From: Distichodus sexfasciatus
Lineage: Eukaryota > Chordata > Actinopteri > Characiformes > Distichodontidae
Assembly (NCBI GenBank): GCA_032718565.1
Contig: JAVGVS010000017.1
Location: 3,815,899-3,879,898, forward strand
Direction: 5' to 3'
DNA length: 64,000 nucleotides
The notes beneath the pieces were generated by a model that saw only the letters and a program-made list of their open reading frames with translations, made no database searches and was not told where the DNA came from. Both the position numbers and the translations under genes were made by a program. Below, one piece after another: positions 19,700 to 31,384 of the stretch. Position 1 is the first letter of the stretch. Every line of letters starts with the position of its first letter.

Positions 19700-20620
19700 A
19701 TTGTTTTTGGACTCACTTTCATTTTTGGACTCAATCAAGACAATATCTGTGGTTCATTCGTTCATTCCGTTTTCAGCGCCAAATGAGAAATCAGAAAATG
19801 ACCTGTTTAGTCCTTTTGGTTTTGAAATGAATATTATATTTTGTATATATTTTATAACATTTTTATCATTTGTTTTTTGGTTTTAACATTAAAAATGAAC
19901 AAATGCATGATTCCTGGATTAAGAGGCACCTTCTGCCTTGCTGAACTCGCAGTCTGGAGCGGAACTGAACATCACGAATTGGGCTCTGCACATTAAGGGG
20001 TTTCCTACAGACAGCTGTGCTGAATTAGACTCACATGAGTGTTCAGCCTTAATCGATGTCACTGTGGTGGATACAGATCAGCTGAATCAACTCAGAGCTT
20101 ATAAGTGGAAAGGGAAAATCAACTCTGGAAAATTGGCCTCTGACATCAACAAGATATGGTTTTCTTTGGGGAAAATGACAAAATATTGAGAAATATCAGC
20201 ATGCACTTCTTAAATTAGGCATTGATCTGTTATCTGAAGTGGAAAAAATGCAGGGATAATCTAACTCTGGCTCGTTCTTGGCAGAAATTGTATTTTTATG
20301 TTTGGTTTCTAGGTTCCAAAGCTCTGCTGAAATCAGTAACTGGTTAGAATGAAGAAAACTCAAAGAGAGCTTATCCTCTGTTTTCCAGGTTTAATAATAT
20401 AAATGGATCACTTTTCCCATACGTTATTGCAATCATGTTTGGTTTTTTTAAGCTAATATGATTGATGGTACGTAGTTTAGTAATTAGTAATAATTATCAT
20501 GTCTAAACTGGCAGAAGTTAACATAGCTACTGCAAATATTTTACTGCAACAAAATAATTGGGCATAAATGCCTCATCATATATTTTGATAAGAATGACTG
20601 ATGTTTAAAGTGTAACATCT
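19700..20620. other. Intergenic, no supported gene
   Basis: An 83-codon open frame at 19,938-20,189 (plus) is not recognised as any protein and has no splice or promoter context. A MITE-end-like motif lies near 19,877. The rest is A/T-rich and unassigned. Confidence 0.5.
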
Positions 20621-20624
20621 AAAG

Positions 20625-21088
20625 TAAGGGTCGAGCGATTATTGGGGACCGATATTAGACATTTTGCCGATTATCAGTATCGGTGTTTAATTTTGACCAT
20701 CACCAATAATAAGTAATTACAAGGTGTGCTGCTATGTCTCCACTGCCGTCTCTTCTCTCTGTGCCGTTTGCTCTTGACTCGCTGCCTCATTTAATGTCCC
20801 ACCCACAACACTGTCTGATTGGCTATATGTCACACGAGTAGTGGCCAATCAACGCTAAAGCCTTGTTGTCACTCGCACCACACTCACACACGAGCACAGC
20901 GTGAAGCTCGGAGAAGGAAAAAGAGGACAGAGGAGAGTTTCAGCTGAGCTTGGTGTTTATGAAATTTTGACAGAGATTTTCTTCTTTTTATTTTGCATAT
21001 CGGTTCCAAATATCAATTATCGGCCTCGTTAACTAGCAATAATCGGTATCGATATCAGCCCTGAAATGCCAGTATCGCTCGACCTCTA
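20625..21088. mobile_element. hAT-like non-autonomous element (GGTCGAGCGAT ends)
   Basis: It starts taagggtcgagcgattattg and ends cagtatcgctcgacctcta; the 12-bp core ggtcgagcgat is inverted at the two ends. Reiterated ATCGGTATCG-type words near both ends are typical of many fish hAT elements. A clear 8-bp duplication is not seen, so the superfamily is an inference. No coding capacity. Confidence 0.7.
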
Positions 21089-21099
21089 GTACAGAGATG

Positions 21100-21395
21100 A
21101 GAACTTTAACTGGTATCACGATTCGGCTCAATTACGATTTTCATGTCAGCGATTTGATGTGATATCTCAATGCATCACGGTGCATCCCATCAAGTTTTCT
21201 ACATTACATTGCAAACAGATTGGGCTTGGACCACAGATGAGTGAGTCATAGTTACTACCGAGATGTTTTCTTTAACTAGAATTTTTATGTCGCAGCCAGA
21301 AAATCACCAAGCAATATCCTTATGATATCAAGGTGTTTTCAACTGGTTCTGTCCCAGGGACCTCCACTCAGACTAAGCAGTAGTCTGTGGCCGTC
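21100..21395. repeat. Diverged relative of the hAT element at 51,025
   Basis: Blocks atcacgattcggctcaatta, tttctacattacattgca, cagccagaaaatc and ctggttctgtcccaggga follow the same order as at 51,040-51,250. The right half is truncated. Confidence 0.5.
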
Positions 21396-22023
21396 TACTG
21401 TGTGTCTGTGTGTTTTTCTATTATTTTTTAGATATTTGCATTAAATTCATTATTCAAAAACATGCCCAAATCACTTGGAATTTTTTTTTTTTAATAAATA
21501 AGATGAAAATTTTAAAACGTGATTTCACAAACTGTGGATTAAAAATTACTTATATATTTTATATAAATTTGTCTGAATGTAACATTATTACCCAAGTTTG
21601 AATGCAGAGCCAATTGAACTTATTTGCTACTGTTTTAAGTAGATACTGAAAGTATCTTTTCTCATGTTTTCCAGTTTCGTTACTTGAACTGTTGCTAATC
21701 CTTGGCTGAAACTGTTTCGAATTATTTTTGACCCCTTGGTGCAGACGACAGTCGCTGGAATCTCGCTGCCCAGTGCACTGCTGGAGTGTGAAGGCGTATT
21801 AGCCTTATAAAAATACATTACCCTGTGTGAACTTGGGGTAGGTGTGGCACGGGAACAGTGTGTTCTGGTTGGGCCGGGTGAGACGGACCTCCACCAGGCT
21901 TGGGTGCAGAAGCAATCTGGCAACCGGGCCTGGTGCTGAAATGCAGGGGGAAATTTGGTCAAGTGGGAATCGTGAGCCTGTGAAGTGGATAGGAAGAGAG
22001 ACTGAGAAAAATGAAAGCATAAA

Positions 22024-22380
22024 CATTCATTCATTATCCAAACTGCTTAATCCCAACTGGGGTCGCGGGGGGATCGAAGCCTACCCCGGGAACTATGGGT
22101 GCAAGACGGGGAACAACCCTTGGCAGGCACCAACACTCTGCAGGGCACACAATCACACTCACATTCATACCTTACGGGGCCGATTAAGATTCGCCAATTA
22201 ACCTATAGCACATACTTTGGGACTCTGGGAGGAAACCGGAGCACCTAAAGGAAACCCACATGAACACGGGGAGAGCATGAAAACTCCACACATAAAGGCC
22301 CCACGACCGACCCCGGGGCTCGAACCCAGGACATTCTTGCTGTGAGACGGCAGCGCTAACCACCGTGCTGCTGTGTCGGC
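22024..22380 (-). mobile_element. SINE-C: tRNA-derived SINE, minus orientation
   Basis: On the minus strand it begins with GCAGCACGGTGGTTAGCGCT (A-box-like), then GTCCTGGGTTCGAGCCCCGG (B-box-like), continues through ggaggaaacc and gggtttcc-type body words, and ends in GAATGAATGAATG. This is a long, nearly complete copy of a widespread fish SINE. Fragments lie at 31,751, 38,365 and 59,318. Confidence 0.78.
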
Positions 22381-23140
22381 CACTGCACAAACATATATAA
22401 AAGAAATTTAAAAAATTTAAGCATTTGATATTTGTGTGGGACACATTCTAGCACTAAACTATTTTGCCTTGTATATTATTTATTCTAGAGTATTGTAACT
22501 TAAAATAAATGTATAACAGCATTAAAACACTGTAAATGTAGATATTCATTCTAATTTTCCCTTATTTTAAATTGTGTAACATTATGGATATCAGTTTTGG
22601 TGAAAGCATCAGTTATACTGTAGTTACATTGTAACTACTATGTAATAGGCTTACTCCGAAGTGCAAGTTTGGAATTGTGTGAAATGTGTTACAATGCCAT
22701 AAATCATGGAGTTGAATGTGGAGCCACACCGGTGGGCCACCACATTCCCACTCTGACTCACTGTACCCTGGTTACAATGTAGGCAAATATCCTGGTTACA
22801 GCACCCAGTGCTCCCAGCCATAAGAGTGAAATAATCGGCACCTACCAGCCTTAAGCTTTATTCCACCACATCCTGACAGCCTCTTATACAGAACTGCTCG
22901 CTGCTTTCCAGAAAACTTAAATATATCCACTCTAAGCTGCAATTCTGAGTTAACTGTCCATAGAATGAACTATATCCCAGTGAGGAACATATGATACTAT
23001 GTTTGGACCGCCTGTAAGTGTAAGTTTAGACTACATCTCATTATGTGAAGTCTAAATTGTGAATGTAATGAAGGCTGGTTTTTGGCCACTAACAGGGAGC
23101 GTGAGCTAGGATTAGACTTTTAGATTTACCTTACAGATTT

Positions 23141-23359
23141 AAAGTGAATGATTATTTGTCATTGTGAACACAGCACTGCACACTGTGCACCACAACCAAA
23201 TGTGACCTCTGCATTTGACCCAGCTGTGAAGGAACAGTGGGCAACTTATTGGCAGTGCCTGGGGACAGTGCCTTGCTCATAAGCACCTCAGTGGCACCTT
23301 TCTGGTGCCCCTTTGATCATAGGGCCAACTCCCTAATCATTACACTACCAACTGCCCCC
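23141..23359 (-). mobile_element. SINE-A copy, minus orientation
   Basis: Tail gaatgattatttgtcattgt is at the left and head accaactgccccc at the right. The B-box region is degraded (tttctggtgcccctttgatc), so pol III activity is unlikely. Confidence 0.75.
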
Positions 23360-23438
23360 TGATTTTGTTTTGCAATAGTAATCTGGGTTTGGTAGGTTTT
23401 GATGAGACAACACATAACGGCCAGATTATGGGGGCCTT

Positions 23439-23931
23439 TTAACCCCGCAGTTACGTTGCGGGTCAAATTCAACCATTTTACTTTTTAAAAATCTATTTTA
23501 AAAAAAGTATTTTTTCAGTATGAAACTTGTGGTGTTTGGCTTAAGTCAGCGGGTCAATTTGACCCAGAATAGAAGAGGTGTCACATGTTACTTTATCTAC
23601 ATCACTACATAAAAAGAAAAAAAAATTAAATGATAAAAGAAAAAATATTACTATTAAAAAATTTTTATTAAAAAATTAAAACTATTGTGTTTTATATGTA
23701 GGTCTTTCCAATGTACGTTAAAAAAGTTTTAAAATGCATTTTTTATGAAAAACAAGTGAATTTTCCTCATTACCACCTGTGAGAGGTAAATAACACCATT
23801 ACACCAAATATTGATTGAAATGGTTAGTAATGGAGTTAATAATGAGATATAAACAATGTTTATTGGGATTTTTTGGTTTCTGACACTTTTGGATAATTAA
23901 ACATTAGAAACCAAAATAACAGAAGGGTTAA
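23439..23931. mobile_element. piggyBac-like non-autonomous element with TTAA flanks
   Basis: The element is bounded by TTAA on both sides (23,439-23,442 and 23,928-23,931), with ends TTAACCCCGC and AGAAGGGTTAA giving a short inverted repeat. TTAA duplication is the hallmark of piggyBac. Internal motif gggtcaaatt / gggtcaatttgaccc is repeated near the left side, and the remainder is A/T-rich. No coding capacity. Confidence 0.6.
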
Positions 23932-24131
23932 GGCTTACTTTGTGTTCAGTACATGTTGTAACAATGTAAAGTAAATGTTGTAAATGTAGTCTCAGACTCT
24001 AGTATGTCTGTTTTGCAATAAAGAAAGATGTCTGCCACCTTCTATTCTCTAATAGGCAGTTCATGATTACAGAGGAGTTCGGAGGATATAAGTGAGTGAG
24101 TCTGTCATTGTGAACACACTACATAGCAAAT

Positions 24132-24827
24132 TAGGGATGTACCAGTCTGATACGTGGATCGGTCTGATAACGAGTAAAATAACTGGATCAGGTATCGGTG
24201 GCATTAGGCTGATTTATGGAGCCGATCTGGAGTGAATTTCCCAAAAGCATAGTTGCTAACTATGTTAGTAACTCACATAGCGTACGTTAGGAACTCACAC
24301 AGTGTACGTTAGCAACTAACACAGTGTAGATTAGCAACTAACACAGTGTACATTACACTATAATGTAGATTAGCACATACCATAGTGTTGCTAACGTAGC
24401 AACATAGTAACTAGGCTTTTGGGAAAAGCAACTCTTTTCAGTTAAATTGTAGATTTTTCTGTGTTTGCATATGCGGGCACACAATTCGTTTTGCATGGGA
24501 AGTGACACTGTAGTTTATTGTTTGACATTCAGGCTAATTTACAGAACTGTGTTTAAACAAATAATTTTTGAGATGTTATTTTAATAATAAATAATTTAGC
24601 ATATACATATGGCGGTGTAATTATTACATTGTTTTAGTTAGGAAAACATTATTTAAGTCAAGTATTTCCTTACACATAACAGAATAATTTCAGTCTCCTC
24701 ACAGAGAAATACACAACTTACTAACTTAAAACTGGTATCGCATCAGGGCTCAGGATCGGCCCATACCCAAAGCCCAAGTTTTGGCATCGGTATCGGAACA
24801 TGAAAATGTTGGATCGGTGCATCTCTA
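24132..24827. mobile_element. hAT-type element inserted in SINE-A, 8-bp TSD
   Basis: Ends are TAGGGATGTACCAG and GGATCGGTGCATCTCTA (imperfect inverted repeats). Flanking octamers are tagcaaat at 24,124-24,131 and tagcaatt at 24,828-24,835, 7 of 8 identical, as expected of hAT. Inside lies a secondary palindromic MITE at 24,230-24,434. A stretch at about 24,541-24,720 is shared, inverted, with the element at 26,432. No coding capacity. Confidence 0.82.
24230..24434. mobile_element. Palindromic MITE nested in hAT (relative of 1457-1583)
   Basis: The left arm gaatttcccaaaagcatagt is mirrored by aggcttttgggaaaagc on the right. Between the arms are degenerate repeats of ttagcaactaacacagtgta, about 24 bp each, three to four times. 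Confidence 0.65.
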
Positions 24828-24945
24828 TAGCAATTCACAACAAAATGCAACCTCTGCTTTTAACCAATTCAGGTAGGAACAGTGGACATCCAGAGCTTTA
24901 GTGACCATGAGAGCAACTCCCTAAGGCTACACTAACATTGCCACT

Positions 24946-26260
24946 GGTCAACAATATTTTCAATATTAAATTAAGAAGTTTACCTTGATTATCATTTGAA
25001 CACTGATTAAAGACTATTGAAGAGTTAAATTTTAACTCGCAGCAGGTGGCCTGTCCTAAATAAACATCATTAGGGTAGAACTACAGGGTCCACTGTTCCT
25101 ATTCACTAGGTGAATGAGTGTAGACTTCATTAGAATAGATAGGAAAAACCTCTCTGTATTGTTGCGGTGTCGTGACAAAAACATTTGTGGGGACAAAGCA
25201 AAATGTAAAAGTTTGTTCTGATTATGTTGTTTATTGTCAGAAGCGATTCGTGCAGCAGAAGTGTAAATATTGCACTGTTCAGATTTCAGCGAACTCTCAG
25301 TACAGCAAGTGTTCGTGTCCTTGCGCATCTTTTGCCAGTATGAGCAATAAACAAGAGTCCTCTCAGAATTAAGTCCAACATGAGGTCAAGTCCGCTTTGT
25401 GTACCTTCAACAGCAAACGTTGTTTCAAAAATCTTCAGATCTTTTTTGTTACAAAGTCATTTGAATGATGTGCTGATACAAAGTTTTTTGATCAATGCAA
25501 TCGGTTCAAGGAAAAGAGAACAAATTCAGTTGGCACAATAAAAAAAGCCTTTTGTGGCAACTGGATATATTAGTACCTTTGAGAAGTTGATGTTTACGGA
25601 TAAAATGCTTTAAGACATGTCTCACTAGGAAAGCATTGGTAGAGTAGCTTTGATCAGTTGTGCTCTTTTCTACAGGAAGTGGCATCATGTTGAACTGAAC
25701 TATACCAGCCATGACAGTCTGTATTTACAGTGGAAGCAGGACCAGAAAAGAAATGTGGCTCCGTGCATTGAACCGTTTCAGAACTTGTCCAGTCAGCATG
25801 TCTGCATGTAACAGTACTTTGACAGCCTTCAAGTTTTTTGTTTAATTGCTACCTCCCTTTTTTTCTCTTTCTCTCTCCCTCTCTCTCTCTCTCTGTCCAT
25901 TCTCCGTTTTGCTGTCTCCAAGTAGATAACATACACATGTGTGTGTGTGTGTTCAGACATAAGGGCTTGGGTGTGTTATTTCAGCCTTGGTGAACTTCCT
26001 GTGCTCCCTGACCGTTGTCCATGCAGTGTGTGGGTGGGAGGCAGGAGTCAGACTTAACCACCCACATGCCCCATGATTCCTTTGGAAGAATGGAAAAAAT
26101 CTGACAGCTAGAAGAAAAAAAAAATACAAATCCAAAATTAGCAGGTGGAAGCCATCGATATCTACCACTGGCTTAGTTTCCTTTGTTTGTTCATAAGTTA
26201 CAGTATTTTCACATTGCAAATTTCACATTACAAATCACGTCAGTGAGTTGCCTACCTTCA
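24946..26260. other. Intergenic, mostly unrecognised
   Basis: No gene is supported. A CT-rich microsatellite lies at 25,860-25,898 and a TG run at 25,938-25,952. The section 25,160-25,850 shows no repeat signature. Confidence 0.5.
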
Positions 26261-26261
26261 C

Positions 26262-26375
26262 ATTTAGAGCATTAATCAGATGTGGTTTTTTTAGAGCAAC
26301 TTAAATTTCTTACTTACAGGCACAGCCTCACTCAGTCAACCTGGAGGTACAGGCCTTGTTCAGGGATTTAAAGGC
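26262..26375. repeat. SINE-B tail fragment
   Basis: Words tagagcattaatcagatgtg, tagagcaacttaaatttctt and caggccttgttcaggga match the SINE-B tail and body. The tRNA-like head is missing. Confidence 0.5.
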
Positions 26376-26431
26376 GATTTTTGTGGATTTCAATTCCCAA
26401 TTTTATGGTTCTACAAACACTAGGTTTCAGG

Positions 26432-27417
26432 TAGACATGGCACGATACCACTTTTTGATGTCCGATACGATACCAATATTGTGAATTTGGATATTCACCA
26501 AAACGGTACAAATCTGATACTGTCAGTGATCTGGTTAGGACTGGGCAGAAATGCTAACAGTTAGCCGTTAGCCGTTAGCCCATGTAGCGTGGTGGTTAAC
26601 TCAAATGCGGATTAAAGCACGAGTAGGTAGGATGGCCATGCAAGTTGATATAAGAACTCTCTACGCTAAGAGCAAGATTTCCTACAAGAAACCGCGTTCT
26701 ATAAGACACACAATCAAGGAGATGAACCAAATAACTGGAGTACTCACAGTCGATGCCAAAATGAATTGGAGTTGGGCCAGGTTGATTCAATGACTGAGCG
26801 ATTTGCCGCAAGGAATCGACTCCTTTTATACTCTCTGAGACCGACCACCCCAGGGTCCTAGTGCCAGTCCATTTACGCAGTGTGCATGACAGATACAGTC
26901 TATGAGTCTTTTTAAAGAGAAAACATAAAATAATGCTTTAAAAAAATTCTGAATACATGACTAATATTATTCTGTTATGCTTAAGGAAATACTTGACTTA
27001 AATACTGTTTTCCTAACTCAATGTAATAATTACACACCCATATGTATATGGCAAATTATTTATTATTAAAATAACACCTCAGAAATTGTTCATTTTAACA
27101 AAGTTCTGTAACTTTGTGACGGTCCCTAATCCTGCGATGCTAAAACCATCAGGAATATACAGAGTGCAAGCTTTTGGGGTTGTACTGTGTTGTGTTGCTT
27201 GTTCTGCTCACTGTCATATCAATATGTACGAATTAGCGTAAATATAACTATATACCAGCTTTACTGCAGTGCCACTTCCCATACATAATGAATTGATCAT
27301 GCACGCATTTACAGATCGACTCCATAGATTGACCCAATGCCACCGATACCCGATCCAGCTATTTGAGTCGTTATCGCACCAATATCCGATCCACATATTG
27401 GAACGCTGCCATCTCTA
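26432..27417. mobile_element. hAT-type element, 986 bp, 8-bp TSD
   Basis: Ends are TAGACATGGCACGATACCA and the complementary pattern CGCTGCCATCTCTA. Flanking octamers gtttcagg (26,424-26,431) and atttcatg (27,418-27,425) agree at 6 of 8 positions. ATACGATACC / CGATACCCGATCC words near both ends are typical of fish hAT. It carries a foreign repeat at about 26,521-26,850 that also occurs, inverted, at 43,780-44,100. Confidence 0.7.
26521..26850 (+). repeat. Unassigned dispersed repeat (copy 1; copy 2 at 43,780-44,100)
   Basis: Words tgtcagtgatctggttagga, ataactggagtactcacagt and gagttgggccaggttgattc are found in reverse complement at the second copy in matching order. It begins with three tandem GTTAGCC units (26,559-26,581). 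Neither copy has a convincing reading frame. Family unknown. Confidence 0.65.
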
Positions 27418-27425
27418 ATTTCATG

Positions 27426-28820
27426 CACTCAAACCACCGCACCACCACCATTACCTGATCTCACAAAGAATTTGTCAGAATCTAAAGAGTTGAAGAGACT
27501 GTTTTGGTCATTCTAGGCTCAAGTATGAAAATAATTTTACTCATAATCCTCACCTTTACTTCGTTTTTGAGGCACGTTTGCAGGTTTCATTTTTACTGTC
27601 ATCTGTCGTTAGACTGCAATAGTGTCATGCAGTATTTTTATATTCATAAAAGGTATTCACAAAACAGTTTCCAGTTGGTGTATGAATTCCCAGTTGACGC
27701 TTTGCTCATCTTCAGGCTTGTAGTGAGGTGTGCATGTACTTCACCTAGAAAGAGATCAGTGGGATCAACTGTGTGAAATCTAATTTAGTTTTATTGTCTC
27801 TCGATGAGATCATGGAAAAATCCAGACGAGTTGACATCAAAAAGCCTCATCTATTAAACAACATCTGCATTGACTGCAGACTTGACCTTGCCAACCCCTT
27901 AAAGCTCCCACCAGCCGCCATAGACCAATGGCTCATTATCACGCAAATCGAATTAATAGATGATTAGCTCACAAGCAATACATACGTCATGGGGGCTTTG
28001 ATAAGTGGGTGATTTGGGATGTAGGGACCGTTTAATTCAAGGTCTCTGCTTTTGCATGTTGCTGTGGTTTTACCTTTATGGCAGCTAACCGCTTTATAGC
28101 TTCAATAAGTGGCCTCTTAAATCACATTTAGCAAGCATATGCATATGCATTAACTTATTTTTACACATAATTATCAACAGAATAAACAAGGAGGAATTTT
28201 TGAACTGCGAAATGGAAAAAGCTATATAATTTTACGAGCCACACAATCACGGGAAGCTTGATGTGTTGAGTCACCTTTGTTTTCTCACCCTTGTTTTGAC
28301 AATGGTTCGCTCTGACTTCAGATAACCATCAAACGCTTAAGTGTTTACTGGTTCAACTCCAGTGGCGTCGAGACCCCACTAAGACATGATGTGCTAATTT
28401 TGGCACCTTTTTTTGCCAATATTCATCACCATTCAGCCACCAGTGGCTCCCAGGTGGCTGTGCAGTGCCCTCTCAGGAACATTATGCACTCCTGAGAACG
28501 CCGCCCAAGGAGGAGGAGGTTTTATAGCACAATGAATGTAATTGTTTGCCTGTTTTATGTCTTTTGCAAGCAGTGGGGTGGCATCAAAACACACATAAAA
28601 CCCTTCACACAAAGTGCTGTGCATACTTTTGTGCTCCATGCCAAGCCAGATCCATGAGTTTGCCACCCTGACAGAAAAATGCAGCCACTATGGTCTCGCC
28701 TGGCATCTCAACCTACCACAGAGAGCCGAAAGACCGCAGGGATAAAGAGCAGCTAAAGGCCGTGTGTGGCAGGCTGTGTGAAAGAAGCTGTCATTTAAGT
28801 AAAGTTTTATTACGCCAATT
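27426..28820. other. Intergenic, unrecognised
   Basis: Open frames of up to 90 codons occur but none is recognised. No repeat signature is seen, so this is a candidate single-copy stretch. Confidence 0.45.
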
Positions 28821-29135
28821 ATATGCAGGGTTGGGGCGTAGCTGACTACAGTTTGTGACCTTACTAACTTAATTATCAGTGGAGAAGCAACTTGTAAAAT
28901 GCTGTAGCTTAAATAAATTGGTACTTTTTTCACCAATAGAGATGTAAAGATTGTTATAAAATGTTCAAAAAATTTTTTTTCTGTATTTACAAAGACAATA
29001 CTTTTCAGCTGATTGGTGTTCAGTTGGCAAAAGTGGCATCTGATTGGATACCATGTAGCACATGCTTGTTGCATCACAGCTCGCTCTTGTCAGCTGCGAG
29101 ATGGAGTCAGAGGATGGAGTCCACCGAGAATAGCC

Positions 29136-29592
29136 TTAAGGCGGGCTTACACTGTGCAATTTTTGGCCCATTTTGAGACGATTTTTCATTCGTGCGACTG
29201 TTTTGGGGATCGGCCCAAGTTTCGGCTTAATCGTGTGTCGTGCATCGTGTAGTATACATGGGGTAACGAGAAGCGATTAACACCTCACGACCAGCTCCCG
29301 ATCAGCAATCATATGGTCGCAAGAAAATCAAACCTGTTTGAAATCCTGGCCGCCCCTCGTGAGAGTATCGCACTGTTGAAGCAGTGCCACGAGCCGATTT
29401 AACTCAACATCTCACACTGTGCATGTGCAAACACAAGTGGAAGTGAATTTTTAGACAAGACGGAGCAGCAAGGCAGCGCGTTCTTCTTCTGTTTACGTTG
29501 CAATTCCGGATATAAGAGTCCGACGTGTCGTGTATGGATGTACAGTGTGAGCAGTCATGTCGCTTTAGAACATCAGGCCGTATAGTGTGAGA
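29136..29592. mobile_element. Unclassified MITE (TTACACTGTGC / AGTGTGAGAAC ends)
   Basis: The left end gggcttacactgtgcaattt is mirrored imperfectly by gccgtatagtgtgagaac on the right. Internal words ctcacactgtgc and tgtacagtgtgagcag repeat the end motif. No coding capacity; superfamily not assigned. Confidence 0.5.
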
Positions 29593-29599
29593 ACATGAA

Positions 29600-31384
29600 T
29601 CGTGTTCCCCCTCCTGCTCCATCACACCAACATACACGTAGGGCTTTGAGATGCGGGTGCGCTGCTGGGATACAGGGGGGATACAGATTTCCTCCCCTGT
29701 CTCCCTGTGACCACCTGCATCTCAATCATACATCACACTTAGACACTCTCATTACTTACTGTCACATGACACATACATATAGGGCTTGGGGGTGGGCACA
29801 CTGAATGGCGTCCAGAGGGCGGTCTGGTTACCCAGTCCTACCTCTGGCGCCAGTGCCCACTTCTCAATTTTAAGCTGCACGTAGACATTGAGGGCTCGGG
29901 GGAGGGGCCAAGCTGACACGAGCTGGCGGAGGGTGGTTGGTGTCTTGCCCCTCCCCTGTTTTAAAGCACTGTAGAACAACACACACACCAACACTACATC
30001 TGAGCAGGCGGGGTGAGGCACAGGGTCTTCTCACACCCTTGTTCCCTGTTTGCTGTCCAGGGCCGGGGGCTGCGAAGACGAGCTGGCCGTCCGGTCGGGG
30101 TCTGGGCTGGTGGTGATCGCTGCCGCTGCGGGGACTGGGGTGGCCTTCCTGTCTCCACGCCAGAGCGAAAGGGGTTCAGCTCCAGGGTCTGGCGCCGATT
30201 GCCCCCTTGGGGGTAGTGGTGTCCGGATCTAGGAGCTTAGAGTATATATGGGGAGTGTGAGTGTGGGTATCATGTCGATTTTTGTATGTCTACATGTGGG
30301 GCGACTGTATATTTGTTTGTGTGCATGAGGGAGGGAACGTTTGTTTGCGTATAGGTGCGCCTGTTGGTCTTTGTCCATATGTCAGGTCAGGCCTAAGACT
30401 CCACCTCAGTCAACATCTCAGGCTTCCCTGCCCTGCCACCACACCCTGCCAGTGGAGGGTGCCCCTGGCCGCTGGTGCGTTGGCGGTTCCTCGCTCTGGG
30501 GCTGGTTGCTCGGGGGGGTGCTGGCCTGCTCTCGGCGGTCGCCTGGCGGGGCTTGGCCCTCCTGGCTCTGCTGGGCCCCGGCTGGGGGGGTGGGGGGCCC
30601 TTGGATCTTCGGGCCCAGGGACCGGACTGCCCTGGGGTGGGCGGCCGCCGGCGGAGCCTGCGGACCTGTCGCCGCGGCCCCCTGGGGCGTCTGCGCTGCG
30701 GCTGCTGGATGACCACTCCGGGCTCTCCTCTGCCTTTTTCTGGGAGGGTACCTCAGACTTCTCGGTGGTGTTTCTCCTGGGACTCCCGGCCCTGGGGGCC
30801 TCCGGAGGTCTGGGGCCCGGGTCCCCTCCGTGTCTGCTCCATACCTTGCGGGTCGGGACTGAGGTTCCCCACACGCACTACTAAACATTTCTATGGAGGA
30901 ACCTTATGAATTCAAGCGCGCTCACACACACAGGTGTGGACACAAGCATCCACATTGGTGTAAAAACAGGTGCTCACAGATACACACTGTCTTGATCTGC
31001 TGTTCCTTCAAAATATATTCTGTAATATTTATGTGCGCTGCTCAGTAACATTTAGTATTTACTGCGATTCATGCAGATGTTGGTTGTTGCTGCAATTTCT
31101 CTGCTGTTGTGTCTCCTGTGTTCTATTTTTGTCAGCAGGTATGGAAGCAGAATATCCTTTTTTTTTTTTCTCCCTCTCTACCCTTCTTTTCCTTTCTTTT
31201 CTTTCTCTTTCTTTTCCCTCTTCTCCCTTCCTTTTCTTCTTCTCTCCCCCTCTGTTGCCTCTCTTATCACCCTTATTTATCCTGTTTAAGTATTTTAATT
31301 AATTGGAAAAATAAATAAATGAATAAAGTTGACCTCCGAAGAGGGCGGGTGGTGGCGGGATCAAAAAAAAAATAAAAAAAAATG
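29600..31384 (+). mobile_element. Probable non-LTR retroelement 3' portion: GC-rich body and A-rich tail
   Basis: A GC-rich block at about 30,050-30,880 (ggctggggggg, ggcggccgccggcgg) is followed by a pyrimidine-rich tract at 31,150-31,265 and an A-rich tail at 31,362-31,384, all ended abruptly where hAT MITE sequence resumes. This layout fits the 3' part of a retroposed element in plus orientation. Open frames of up to about 200 codons occur on both strands of the GC-rich block but are low-complexity Gly/Pro/Arg/Trp-rich and overlap each other, so they are not taken as genes. No reverse transcriptase motif was found. Confidence 0.45.

Larger units (their letters stand above)
16883..19700 (+). 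other. dysf 3' untranslated and flanking sequence
   Basis: No open frame of note follows the stop. The segment is A/T-rich and includes a SINE tail at 17,757-17,815 and a TG run at 18,162-18,179. Several AATAAA words occur (near 18,503, 19,149 and 19,679). The true end of the transcript cannot be fixed from sequence. Confidence 0.5.
24091..24945 (-). mobile_element. SINE-A copy interrupted by a hAT element
   Basis: The tail (agtgagtgagtctgtcattg ... acactacat) lies left of 24,131 and the rest (caattcacaacaaaatgcaa ... gcaactccctaaggc) lies right of 24,828. Removing the hAT element restores the SINE-A order. Divergence is high. Confidence 0.65.

Noticed and set aside
19938..20189. 83-codon open frame downstream of dysf
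   Set aside because: No recognisable domain, no splice partners and no promoter; length is compatible with chance.
21627..22034. 135-codon minus-strand frame next to SINE-C
   Set aside because: No known domain, and no splice or promoter context; overlaps another frame on the opposite strand.
30261..30909. Frames of 107-207 codons on both strands of the GC-rich block
   Set aside because: Mutually overlapping, compositionally biased (Gly, Pro, Arg, Trp) and inside a probable retroelement; high GC removes stop codons by chance.
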